64,000 nt of DNA from the NCBI RefSeq assembly GCF_000368065.1, contig NZ_KB851204.1, positions 62,001 to 126,000 of the forward strand, given 5' to 3'. Positions 34,569-42,316 of the stretch are shown piece by piece; position 1 is the first letter of the stretch; every line of letters begins with the position of its first letter. The notes below the pieces were generated by a model, which was not told where the DNA came from, ran no database searches, and saw nothing but the letters and a program-made list of their open reading frames with translations. The position numbers and the translations under genes are program-made. This DNA comes from Acinetobacter seifertii. Its GTDB lineage: Bacteria; Pseudomonadota; Gammaproteobacteria; Pseudomonadales; Moraxellaceae.

Positions 34569-36212
34569 ATGTATTTATATACCGATTTCGACCAGCAGCT
34601 GGTTAATGAACGAGTTGCTCAGTTCCGTGATCAGACTGAACGCTATTTAGCTGGCAAACTTTCTGAAGATGAATATCGTCCATTACGTTTGCAAAATGGT
34701 TTATATGTGCAACGTTATGCGCCTATGCTGCGTATTGCTGTGCCGTATGGCTTAATGAATTCTAAACAATTACGTAAAGTTGCTGAAGTTTCAACTGCTT
34801 ATGACCGTGGCTATGCGCATGTATCTACGCGTCAAAACATTCAGTTAAACTGGCCTGCACTTGAAGACGTACCAGATATTTTGGCTGAGCTTGCAACTGT
34901 ACAAATGCATGCCATTCAAACGAGTGGTAACTGTATTCGTAACACAACAACTGACCAATATGCTGGTGTGGTTGCTGGTGAAATTGCAGACCCACGTCCA
35001 ACATGTGAATTGATTCGTCAGTGGAGTACATTCCACCCTGAATTTGCATTCTTGCCACGTAAGTTCAAAATTGCCGTTTCTGCACTTGAAGAAAAAGATC
35101 GTGCAGCAACGGCATTCCACGATATTGGTGTTTACATCGTGCGTAATGAAGTGGGTGAAATTGGCTATAAAATTATGGCTGGTGGTGGTTTAGGCCGTAC
35201 TCCAATCATTGGTAGCGTTATTCGCGAGTTTTTACCACGTGAAGATTTAATTGCTTACTTAGAAGCAGTTCTACGTGTTTATAACTTGCATGGCCGTCGT
35301 GATAATAAATATAAAGCACGTATTAAAATTCTAGTTAAGGCATTAACGCCTGAAGTATTTGCTCAGAAAGTTGAAGCTGAATTTGAACATACACGTGAAG
35401 CATTGAAAATTCAGCCAGAAATTTTGAAAAAACTGGATGAAGAATTCACCCCGTTTGATTATCAAGATTTGGCAGATGAGGACTTTACCGCTTTATTTGC
35501 TGAGCATCCAAAATTCAAACAGTGGTTCAACATCAACACGCATGCGCATAAAGTGAAGGGCTATCGTATTGTTACGATTTCTCTAAAACGTGCAGGTATT
35601 GCACCGGGCGATATGACTACTGAAGAAATGAACTTTATTGCAGATCTTGCTGATAAATATACTTTCGGTGAACTTCGCACCACTCACGAACAAAATATTG
35701 CTTTGGCAGATGTACCTCAAAAAGACTTGTTCGATGTATGGCAAGCGCTTGAACAACAAAATATGGCACGTGCACATATTGGCTTTATTACCGATATTAT
35801 TAGTTGCCCGGGCGGTGATTTCTGTTCACTTGCAAATGCGAAATCAATTCCAATTGCTGAAGCAATTACACGTCGTTTCGATGACTTAGACAAAGTTTAT
35901 GATCTTGGTCATTTAGATCTAAATATTTCTGGTTGTATGAATGCTTGTGGTCACCACCACGTTGGTAACATCGGTATTTTAGGTGTAGATAAAAAAGGTG
36001 CTGAGTTCTACCAAATTACATTAGGTGGTAATTCGGACCATGATGCCTCAATCGGTGACATCTTAGGGCCATCATTTGCAGCAGATGCTGTGCCTGACGT
36101 AATTGAAGAAGTACTAAATACTTATCTTGATTTGCGTACTGAAGGTGAGCGTTTCGTCGATACATATCGCCGTGTAGGAATTCAACCATTTAAGGAGCGT
36201 GCATATGCTTAA
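34569..36212 (+). CDS. cysI: Assimilatory sulfite reductase hemoprotein (CysI-type nitrite/sulfite reductase)
   Basis: Reduces sulfite to sulfide with six electrons through siroheme and a [4Fe-4S] cluster. The 547-residue product has two ferredoxin-like repeats; the cluster-siroheme ligands are CPGGDFCSLA (about residues 416-425) and NISGCMNACGHHHVGN (about 457-472), giving the CX5C and CX3C pattern. There is no CysJ flavoprotein gene beside it, so the electron donor is encoded elsewhere. It overlaps the DUF934 gene by eight bases, an arrangement known from Pseudomonas. Confidence 0.92.
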   Translation: MYLYTDFDQQLVNERVAQFRDQTERYLAGKLSEDEYRPLRLQNGLYVQRYAPMLRIAVPYGLMNSKQLRKVAEVSTAYDRGYAHVSTRQNIQLNWPALEDVPDILAELATVQMHAIQTSGNCIRNTTTDQYAGVVAGEIADPRPTCELIRQWSTFHPEFAFLPRKFKIAVSALEEKDRAATAFHDIGVYIVRNEVGEIGYKIMAGGGLGRTPIIGSVIREFLPREDLIAYLEAVLRVYNLHGRRDNKYKARIKILVKALTPEVFAQKVEAEFEHTREALKIQPEILKKLDEEFTPFDYQDLADEDFTALFAEHPKFKQWFNINTHAHKVKGYRIVTISLKRAGIAPGDMTTEEMNFIADLADKYTFGELRTTHEQNIALADVPQKDLFDVWQALEQQNMARAHIGFITDIISCPGGDFCSLANAKSIPIAEAITRRFDDLDKVYDLGHLDLNISGCMNACGHHHVGNIGILGVDKKGAEFYQITLGGNSDHDASIGDILGPSFAADAVPDVIEEVLNTYLDLRTEGERFVDTYRRVGIQPFKERAYA

Positions 36213-36690
36213 TATAGCTCTACCAGTGCTTTATAAAGATGGCACGATTGCAGATAATACTTATCAAATCATTGCTGAAGATGGTGTTGTTCCTCAAGGT
36301 GATGTAGTTGTAACAACAGCTCAACTAGACCAGTTAGCTAACGTTCAAGGCAAAAAAGCTTTATATGTGACTGTAAATGATTCACCTGAAGATCATACAT
36401 TTCCATTAAATGAACTTGATGCAATCTTCATTGAGTTTGCAGGTTTTGGCGATGGCCGAGGTTACTCATTTGCAGCACTATTGCGCCGCCAAGGTTTCAA
36501 AGGTGAGTTACGTGCAACAGGTGATGTGTTTAAGGATGTTTTAAACTACTTAAAGCGTTCTGGTTTTGATAGCTTTATCGTAAAAGAAGGCAAAGACGTA
36601 CAAGAAGCTGCGGCAGGTTTGCAAGATTTTACCAATCCGTATCAAGCTTCAACTGCTGTGCCAAAAGCGAGCTACCAAACTGGTGCTTAA
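36205..36690 (+). CDS. DUF934 domain-containing protein, partner of CysI
   Basis: A 161-residue cytoplasmic protein of the DUF934 family, which is almost always encoded next to CysI-type sulfite reductase. The core FIEFAGFGDGRGYSFAALLRR (about residues 75-95, shown in part as FGDGRGYSFAALLR) is the family signature. ATG 36205 follows AAGGAG inside the end of cysI, so translation is coupled. The biochemical role is not known; a part in sulfite reductase maturation or electron supply is inferred from position only. Confidence 0.88.
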   Translation: MLNIALPVLYKDGTIADNTYQIIAEDGVVPQGDVVVTTAQLDQLANVQGKKALYVTVNDSPEDHTFPLNELDAIFIEFAGFGDGRGYSFAALLRRQGFKGELRATGDVFKDVLNYLKRSGFDSFIVKEGKDVQEAAAGLQDFTNPYQASTAVPKASYQTGA

Positions 36691-36702
36691 GATATGCTGA
36701 CA

Positions 36703-36733
36703 TAAAAAATCCCGCAATTTGCGGGATTTTTTA
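36703..36733. terminator. Terminator after the cysI-DUF934 pair
   Basis: AAAAAATCCCGCAA and TTGCGGGATTTTTT form a strong symmetric stem usable on both strands; the convergent VOC gene ends just beyond. Confidence 0.9.
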
Positions 36734-36742
36734 TGTTGGAAA

Positions 36743-37186
36743 TTAAGTGTCTAATTGGCAATTAACCATCCACTTTATGCCGAACTGATCAGTAAAAGCA
36801 CCATACAATGCTCCCCAAAAAGTCTTTTCTAGAGGCATTTCAATTTGGCCATTTACAGATAGCTTATCAAAAAGCTGCTTTGCTTTCTCTTGCTCATCTT
36901 TTTCAAGGTTTATTGCAATGTAGTGATTAGTGCCTTGAGTAAAAACACTGTTAGGAGTACAGAACTGATCATTGGTATCTGATGCCATAAGTACTGTGAA
37001 TTCGTTAATGGGTAAAGACACATGTAAAATCAGGTTTTTATTGGCTTCTGATAAGGTTACACCTTCGGAAGCGGGCATATCACCATAGCGACTCAGCATG
37101 GCAAACTCTCCACCAAATACTGATTTATAAAAGTTAAACGCTTGTTCCGCCTGACCTTGAAAGTTGAGATAGTGATTGAGTTGCAT
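36743..37186 (-). CDS. VOC-family protein (PhnB-like)
   Basis: A 147-residue vicinal-oxygen-chelate fold protein starting MQLNHYLNFQGQAEQAFNFYKSVFGGEF, here shown only in part (LNFQGQAEQAFNFYKSVFGG), which is typical of the PhnB/DUF1338-like glyoxalase branch. The ending WGALYGAFTDQFGIKWMVN also fits. It has few of the metal-ligand residues of true glyoxalases, and no substrate is known. Single-gene unit. Confidence 0.85.
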   Translation of the reverse strand: MQLNHYLNFQGQAEQAFNFYKSVFGGEFAMLSRYGDMPASEGVTLSEANKNLILHVSLPINEFTVLMASDTNDQFCTPNSVFTQGTNHYIAINLEKDEQEKAKQLFDKLSVNGQIEMPLEKTFWGALYGAFTDQFGIKWMVNCQLDT

Positions 37187-37273
37187 TGTTATTGTCCATT
37201 GTTGTTTTCATTTAGAGGAATAAGTTAAAACTTAAAAGTGATTTTGTGGGTCTTTTTTTGTAATTTTTTCATG

Positions 37274-37298
37274 AAAAATCCCACCGAAGTGGGATTTT
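37274..37298 (-). terminator. Terminator after the thiolase gene at 37316
   Basis: On the minus strand AAAATCCCAC-TTCG-GTGGGATTTTT is a UUCG-capped stem with a T tail. Confidence 0.88.
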
Positions 37299-37315
37299 AA
37301 AATAATTAATTTTAA

Positions 37316-38491
37316 TTAAATAAGTTCAATCGCAACGGCTGTTGCTTCGCCACCACCAATACAGAGTGCTGCAATACCTTTTTTACCGCCAGTACGTTTA
37401 AGAGCATGAATCAGGGTAAGAATAATACGTGAACCTGTTGAGCCTACTGGGTGACCTAGTGCACAAGCACCGCCATTGATATTCACTTTCTCTGCATCAA
37501 GTTTGAAATCATCAATTGGACACATTGTAACCATAGCAAAGGCTTCATTAATTTCCCAAAGATCGACATCTTGAGCATTCCATCCTGCTTTTTTTAGAAC
37601 TTTTTCAATGGCACCAACAGGAGCAATTGTAAATTCTGAAGGATGTTGAGAGTTTGAAGCTGTTGCAATAATTTTTGCCAGTGGCTTTAAACCACGTTGA
37701 CTAGCAACCTCACTTGAAGTTAATACTAATGCAGATGCACCATCCGAAATAGAGCTTGCGTTTGCTGCGGTAATTGTACCGTCTTTTGCAAAAGCTGGTT
37801 TAAGCGAAGGAATTTTGTCGATCTTTGCATTTAAAGGTTGTTCATCTTGATCAACAACGACATCACCTTTACGGCTAGGTACGGTAACAGGAACGATTTC
37901 ATCTTTGAAATAGCCTTCGGTAATTGCAGTTTGAGCACGTTTTAAAGAGCGAATTGCAAAGTCATCCATTTGCTCACGTGTATAGCCACGAGTATTTGCC
38001 ATATCTTGAGCAAAAGAACCCATTAAACGACCTGTTTCAGCATCTTCAAGTCCATCAAGAAACATGTGGTCTTTAATTTCGCCATGACCCATACGGTAAC
38101 CAGCACGTGCTTTAGGTAAAACATAAGGGGCATTTGTCATCGACTCCATACCACCTGCAACCACAATTTCAGCACTGCCTGCTTTGATCATATCGGCTGC
38201 TTGCATTACGGCTTTCATGCCTGAACCACAAAGTTTATTAATCGTCACTGCACCTGTAGAGTCTGGTAAACCAGCTTTACGCATCGCTTGACGAGCAGGG
38301 CCTTGTTTTAAACCAGCAGGAAGAACACATCCCATAATGACTTCTTCAACATCAGTAGGCTGCAAACCTGCTCGTGCGATTGCTTCTTTAATTGTTACTG
38401 CACCTAGTTCGGGAGCAGTTAGACCAGACAGTGATCCTTGAAAACCACCCATAGCAGTACGAGCACCATTAACAATTACGATGTCAGTCAT
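37316..38491 (-). CDS. Acetyl-CoA acetyltransferase (thiolase II)
   Basis: A 391-residue biosynthetic-type thiolase interconverting two acetyl-CoA and acetoacetyl-CoA. The acylated Cys is in INKLCGSGMKAV (about residue 88), with GHPVGSTGS (catalytic His, about 347) and ALCIGGGEA (second Cys, about 377). It is a single-gene unit, unlike the thiolase at 26719 that pairs with a beta-oxidation alpha subunit. Confidence 0.92.
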   Translation of the reverse strand: MTDIVIVNGARTAMGGFQGSLSGLTAPELGAVTIKEAIARAGLQPTDVEEVIMGCVLPAGLKQGPARQAMRKAGLPDSTGAVTINKLCGSGMKAVMQAADMIKAGSAEIVVAGGMESMTNAPYVLPKARAGYRMGHGEIKDHMFLDGLEDAETGRLMGSFAQDMANTRGYTREQMDDFAIRSLKRAQTAITEGYFKDEIVPVTVPSRKGDVVVDQDEQPLNAKIDKIPSLKPAFAKDGTITAANASSISDGASALVLTSSEVASQRGLKPLAKIIATASNSQHPSEFTIAPVGAIEKVLKKAGWNAQDVDLWEINEAFAMVTMCPIDDFKLDAEKVNINGGACALGHPVGSTGSRIILTLIHALKRTGGKKGIAALCIGGGEATAVAIELI

Positions 38492-38599
38492 TGTTGTAAT
38501 CTCCGATTGTTCTTTATCTCAAATTAAGAAAACATTAAAACTTAAGCAGTATATTGCAAAATGGGGATGCTATTGGGTTCTGCATTAGACTGTAGAGTT

Positions 38600-39115
38600 C
38601 TAACAATTTTGAGATTCTTCTAAGCGGACGTGCCCCATTTTACTGAGAATTAACTTAAAATTTTTAAGCTGATCATAAGAACAATAAATAAAACTGCCAT
38701 TAGACTCGATTGGAAGTCCGGAACTGCCCTGAAAAACAATACTATTTTGTTTTTTTCCAAAACGTTGTAATTTCATAGAACCATAATGATGGTTAAGATC
38801 TACGGAAGTTAATAACTCTTCATTTAAATCATGTTGTAGATTACGATTATTGTCTACAAAGCTAATGAGTTGACTATTCCAGTTCGTATTACAAATGAAT
38901 TGATCGGAACTGGGACACAGAACAATGTTTGTATGCCTAACAATCGCGTCATATTTGGCTTTTTGTATATGAATTGTGAGTACACGCGGAGTATTTTTTA
39001 ATTCTGCAGATGCCATAAATTGATGGTATAAAGGAATGGCTATAACTGACATAATTACAATAATTACGAGGGTTATAGAGAGTTCAACTATAGTAAAACC
39101 GGGAGATTTAAACAT
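38600..39115 (-). CDS. Type IV pilin-like protein, FimT/GspH type
   Basis: A 171-residue pseudopilin. It has a very short leader ending in Gly (MFKSPG), the prepilin peptidase site G|FTIVEL with the required Glu+5, and the hydrophobic N-terminal helix (LSITLVIIVIMSVIAIPLY). The globular part contains four cysteines (LCPSSDQFIC, YCSYD, QNC) and a beta-rich pattern as in FimT/GspH minor pilins. No other pilus gene is nearby, so it is an orphan minor pilin candidate for the type IV pilus of twitching or DNA uptake. Confidence 0.85.
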   Translation of the reverse strand: MFKSPGFTIVELSITLVIIVIMSVIAIPLYHQFMASAELKNTPRVLTIHIQKAKYDAIVRHTNIVLCPSSDQFICNTNWNSQLISFVDNNRNLQHDLNEELLTSVDLNHHYGSMKLQRFGKKQNSIVFQGSSGLPIESNGSFIYCSYDQLKNFKLILSKMGHVRLEESQNC

Positions 39116-39494
39116 TAAGAAACCTTAATATATGTATAAATAGAGCAATTTTATGTTTTCTGACAATGATTTATATTATTTTTTATAATAAGGAAACACA
39201 AAATTAAATAAGGGTTATCAGTTGGCTAGAATACTGGTAAAATCACCGCAAGCGAAACAAAGAAGTTATTCATTTTTGCTAGTTGAGTAAAAAATTACCG
39301 AATTACAACGGAAATTGTAAGTAATTTTGTCAATAATTTACTTGATTAAAATTATCAAGCACTTGGAAAGTTTATCAAGTGTTTGTATGATTCAAATGTG
39401 AATAGCTTAAAAATAATACTGGGGTAAAAATATCTCAGGGGCCAATAAATTTAGGCTGAGCTTGAACAACAATTGTTATCTCTGGAGGATATCC
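39116..39494. other. 379-base non-coding region upstream of ompA with several inverted repeats
   Basis: No gene is visible. The region is AT-rich and holds inverted repeats: TTACAA/TTGTAA (39303-39320), CTTGAT/ATCAAG (39341-39359) and CACTTG/CAAGTG (39360-39381), the last two directly adjoining. They probably belong to the ompA promoter or a long 5' untranslated region. A strong ribosome site GGAGG lies before ATG 39495. Confidence 0.5.
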
Positions 39495-40544
39495 ATGAAA
39501 TTGAGTCGTATTGCACTTGCTACTATGCTTGTTGCTGCTCCATTAGCTGCTGCTAATGCTGGCGTAACAGTTACTCCATTATTGCTTGGTTACACTTTCC
39601 AAGACAGCCAACACAATAACGGTGGTGACAAAGGTAGTTTAACTAACGGACCTGAGTTACAAGACGATTTATTCGTTGGTGCAGCTTTAGGTATTGAGTT
39701 AACACCATGGTTAGGTTTTGAAGCTGAATATAACCAAGTTAAAGGTGATGTAAAAGGCATTCCTAGTGCTCCAAATGCTGAATACAAACAAAAACAAATC
39801 AATGGTAACTTCTATGTTACTTCTGATTTGATTACTAAAAACTATGACAGCAAATTCAAGCCATACGTATTGTTAGGTGCTGGTCACTACAAATACGATA
39901 TTCCTGATCTTGGTTACCACACTAGCGAAGAAGGTACTTTAGGTAATGCTGGTATCGGTGCGTTCTATCGCATCAACGATGCTTTATCTCTTCGTACAGA
40001 AGCTCGTGGTACTTATAACTTTGACGAACAATTCTGGAACTATACAGCTCTTGCTGGTTTAAACGTAGTTCTTGGTGGTCACTTGAAGCCTGCTGCTCCT
40101 GTAGTAGAAGTTGCTCCAGTTGAACCAACTCCAGTTGCTCCACAACCACAAGAGTTAACTGAAGACCTTAACATGGAACTTCGTGTGTTCTTTGATACTA
40201 ACAAGTCAAACATCAAAGACCAATACAAGCCAGAAATCGCTAAAGTTGCTGAGAAGTTAACTGAATACCCTAACGCTACTGCACGTATCGAAGGTCACAC
40301 AGATAACACTGGTCCACGTAAGTTGAACGAACGTTTATCTTTAGCTCGTGCTAACTCTGTTAAATCAGCTCTTGTAAACGAATACAATGTTGACGCTTCT
40401 CGTTTGTCTACTCAAGGTTTCGCTTGGGATCAACCGATTGCTGACAACAAAACTAAAGAAGGTCGTGCTATGAACCGTCGTGTATTCGCGACAATCACTG
40501 GTAGCCGTACTGTAGTAGTTCAACCTGGTCAACAAGCTCAATAA
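39495..40544 (+). CDS. ompA: Outer membrane protein OmpA
   Basis: Abundant eight-strand porin tethering the outer membrane to peptidoglycan. The 349-residue precursor has a signal peptide MKLSRIALATMLVAAPLAAANA, shown here in outline, an N-terminal barrel (about 23-205), a Pro-rich hinge (PVVEVAPVEPTPVAPQPQE) and an OmpA_C domain that binds diaminopimelate (RVFFDTNKSNIK, IEGHTDNTGPRKLN, LSLARANSVKSAL). ATG 39495 follows TGGAGG. Surface loops and the short QQAQ tail differ from the A. baumannii version I remember. Confidence 0.96.
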   Translation: MKLSRIALATMLVAAPLAAANAGVTVTPLLLGYTFQDSQHNNGGDKGSLTNGPELQDDLFVGAALGIELTPWLGFEAEYNQVKGDVKGIPSAPNAEYKQKQINGNFYVTSDLITKNYDSKFKPYVLLGAGHYKYDIPDLGYHTSEEGTLGNAGIGAFYRINDALSLRTEARGTYNFDEQFWNYTALAGLNVVLGGHLKPAAPVVEVAPVEPTPVAPQPQELTEDLNMELRVFFDTNKSNIKDQYKPEIAKVAEKLTEYPNATARIEGHTDNTGPRKLNERLSLARANSVKSALVNEYNVDASRLSTQGFAWDQPIADNKTKEGRAMNRRVFATITGSRTVVVQPGQQAQ

Positions 40545-40562
40545 TTTGAGTTTCTGAACAGT

Positions 40563-40593
40563 AAAAAAGCGACTCTAACGAGTCGCTTTTTTT
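40563..40593 (+). terminator. Terminator after ompA
   Basis: AAAAAAGCGACTC and GAGTCGCTTTTTTT form a strong stem with A and T tails. Confidence 0.9.
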
Positions 40594-40672
40594 ATTGCGA
40601 TTTTTCAAATATTTTTTCATTTCTATATCTCCTCAATAATATCTATTCAGTTAATTGTTTATAGATAAGTTT

Positions 40673-40831
40673 TTACCAAACACCTTTTTTTAATTGCTGT
40701 TTAGTATCTTGTCTATCTCGACGATGCTGTGCACGAGGTTTTTCTGTCTCATGCATACCACCTTTTTGAAGTAAAGGGGACAGAGCTACGTGGTTACGGA
40801 CCTTAATTTTTGGCATTTCTTTAATTTTCAT
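40673..40831 (-). CDS. Small basic protein, 52 residues, coupled to rtcB
   Basis: A short gene starting three bases after the rtcB stop, with AAAGGT eight bases before its ATG. The product is strongly basic, with 16 Lys or Arg in 52 residues, and includes VRNHVALSPLLQKGGMHE and RAQHRRDRQDTKQQLKKG. No signal or membrane segment. The PLLxKGGxHE pattern reminds me of short, widely distributed basic proteins of gammaproteobacteria, but I cannot name the family with confidence. Charge and context suggest nucleic-acid binding. Confidence 0.72.
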   Translation of the reverse strand: MKIKEMPKIKVRNHVALSPLLQKGGMHETEKPRAQHRRDRQDTKQQLKKGVW

Positions 40832-40834
40832 GTT

Positions 40835-42040
40835 TTAACCTTTAATACATAAAACTTGTTTAAGTGTATGGACCACTTCAATAAGATCTGATTGGTTCGC
40901 CATGACTTCATCAATATCCTTGTAAGCACTTGGGATCTCATCGACAACGCCACTATCTTTACGGCACTCAATACCTTTGGTTTGCTCAATTAAGTCTTGT
41001 TGATTAAAAAGAATTTTTGCCTTGCTGCGGCTCATTTTACGCCCAGCGCCGTGAGAACATGAACAAAAAGACTCAGGATTAGCTTTTCCTCTAACAATAT
41101 AAGAGCGTGCTCCCATAGAGCCAGGAATAATTCCTAACTCATCTAAACCTGCTCTAATCGCCCCTTTCCTGGTAACTAAAAGATTTTCACCAAAATGGGT
41201 TTCTCGACTTACATAATTATGATGACAATTAATTGCTTCTTTTGTCATTTGAAACGACGGTAGAATAGGTCGGATTGCTTCTAAGACTAATCGCATCATT
41301 TCTTTACGATTTTCAAAAGCATATTCTTGGGCCCACTCCACAGCTTCTACATAATCATTAAAACTGTTTGAACCTTCAGCAAAATAACTTAAGTCTTTAT
41401 CAGGTACATGCCCAAAGCGATGTTGTGCTTCTTTCTTGGCAAGTTCAATAAAATAAGTACCAATGACGTTACCAAGTCCTCGACTACCTGAATGTAGCAT
41501 TACCCATACATCTTGATTTTCATCAATACATAACTCTATAAAGTGATTGCCACCTCCTAATGTGCCTAATTGTTTTTGCCAAGTCGCATCAAACTGCCGA
41601 AGCATTCTAATTAAACCAGGATGCTTTTTTACAATCGGTTGTAAACGCTTTTCGAGTGGAATAATACTCGATGCTTTAGCCTTGACCTGCTTATGTAAAG
41701 CAAATCCAACTGGTACTTTACGTTCAATTGCATCACGTAAACGACTCAAGTTATCAGGAAGCTGTGAAGCCTTTAGACTTAAACGAATTGCATTCATTCC
41801 ACAGCCAATGTCTACACCGACTGCAGCTGGAATAATGGCATGTTTAGTCGGAATAACACTTCCTACAGTCGCACCTTTTCCTACGTGAACATCTGGCATA
41901 ACAGCAATATGTGAATATATAAATTGCAGTTGTGCCATTTTCTTCAATTGTTCAATACTTTCACTGTCTATATCTTGAGTGAAAATTTTAACGGGGACAC
42001 CGTAAAGTGCCTCTTCGTTTAATATTTTTTGTATGCCCAT
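40835..42040 (-). CDS. rtcB: RNA-splicing ligase RtcB
   Basis: GTP- and Mn-dependent ligase that joins 2',3'-cyclic phosphate (or 3'-phosphate) RNA ends to 5'-OH ends, repairing cleaved tRNA or rRNA. The 401-residue product has VGVDIGCGMNAIRL with the metal-binding Cys, GGNHFIEL, LHSGSRGLGN and the guanylylation motif CSHGAGRKMSR with the catalytic His near residue 328. No RtcA, RtcR or PrfH gene is next to it. It is followed by a 52-residue basic protein gene and preceded by a complex leader (42041-42250). Confidence 0.94.
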   Translation of the reverse strand: MGIQKILNEEALYGVPVKIFTQDIDSESIEQLKKMAQLQFIYSHIAVMPDVHVGKGATVGSVIPTKHAIIPAAVGVDIGCGMNAIRLSLKASQLPDNLSRLRDAIERKVPVGFALHKQVKAKASSIIPLEKRLQPIVKKHPGLIRMLRQFDATWQKQLGTLGGGNHFIELCIDENQDVWVMLHSGSRGLGNVIGTYFIELAKKEAQHRFGHVPDKDLSYFAEGSNSFNDYVEAVEWAQEYAFENRKEMMRLVLEAIRPILPSFQMTKEAINCHHNYVSRETHFGENLLVTRKGAIRAGLDELGIIPGSMGARSYIVRGKANPESFCSCSHGAGRKMSRSKAKILFNQQDLIEQTKGIECRKDSGVVDEIPSAYKDIDEVMANQSDLIEVVHTLKQVLCIKG

Positions 42041-42074
42041 AATTTTTCTCTTATTTTTCTGTCCGAATAGGCAT

Positions 42075-42098
42075 AAAAAAACCTAGCGAATGCTAGGT
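42075..42098 (-). terminator. Intrinsic terminator inside the rtcB leader
   Basis: Minus strand ACCTAGC-ATTC-GCTAGGT is a 7-bp stem followed by a run of six further T. It sits 35 bases before the rtcB start codon, so it must be bypassed for rtcB expression. Its 5' arm and loop can also pair with CGAATGCT at 42109-42116. Confidence 0.75.
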
Positions 42099-42170
42099 CT
42101 TAAATTCGAGCATTCGGACAAGTGAATTAAATTTGTACACTTGTCCGTGAGCTGACATCGTGCCAAATCG

Positions 42171-42200
42171 TTACTGTTTTTTACCTTGTAGTGTTGGCAT
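42171..42200 (-). CDS. Nine-residue leader peptide in the rtcB leader
   Basis: ATG 42200 with a consensus ribosome site AAGGAGG five bases upstream encodes MPTLQGKKQ and stops at 42171. A consensus site this strong in front of such a short frame is unlikely to be accidental. The start codon lies within a 13-bp hairpin, with the only mismatch at the A of ATG. Translation would open this hairpin and could affect folding downstream. Confidence 0.5.
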   Translation of the reverse strand: MPTLQGKKQ

Positions 42201-42221
42201 GATGTCCTCCTTTTTAAAAAG

Positions 42222-42244
42222 TGCCGTTGAAAATTTGAACGGCA
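42222..42244 (-). terminator. Possible terminator of the permease operon
   Basis: Minus strand TGCCGTT and AACGGCA pair around a nine-base loop, followed by C and five T. It overlaps the predicted -10 of the rtcB leader promoter. Confidence 0.55.
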
Positions 42245-42271
42245 TTTTACCTGTTTTTAACTAAAGATCAA
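42244..42271 (-). promoter_or_regulatory. Possible promoter of the rtcB leader
   Basis: Minus-strand -35 TTGATC (42266-42271) and -10 TAAAAT (42244-42249) with a 16-base spacer, placing a start near 42237, about 197 bases before rtcB. Confidence 0.45.
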
Positions 42272-42316
42272 GCTTCGGATCTTCAGCTTACTTTAATTAA
42301 CGACTTAAACTTACTG

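Larger units (their letters stand above)
42041..42250 (-). promoter_or_regulatory. Multi-hairpin rtcB leader, candidate attenuator
   Basis: Reading the minus strand: a hairpin of 12 pairs and one mismatch (42206-42194 with 42166-42154) that includes the start codon of a nine-residue ORF; a perfect 10-bp hairpin (42147-42138 with 42124-42115); a segment CGAATGCT (42116-42109) exactly complementary to the terminator's AGCATTCG (42094-42087); and an outer pairing GTCCGAAT (42119-42112) with ATTCGGAC (42068-42061). The pairings overlap, so they are partly exclusive. Confidence 0.55.

Noticed and set aside
42061..42119. Plus-strand tRNA-like fold (GTCCGAA/TTCGGAC ends and a TTCGAG stretch)
   Set aside because: There is no anticodon arm and the T stem does not pair. 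The same bases are better explained on the minus strand as leader pairings around the rtcB terminator.
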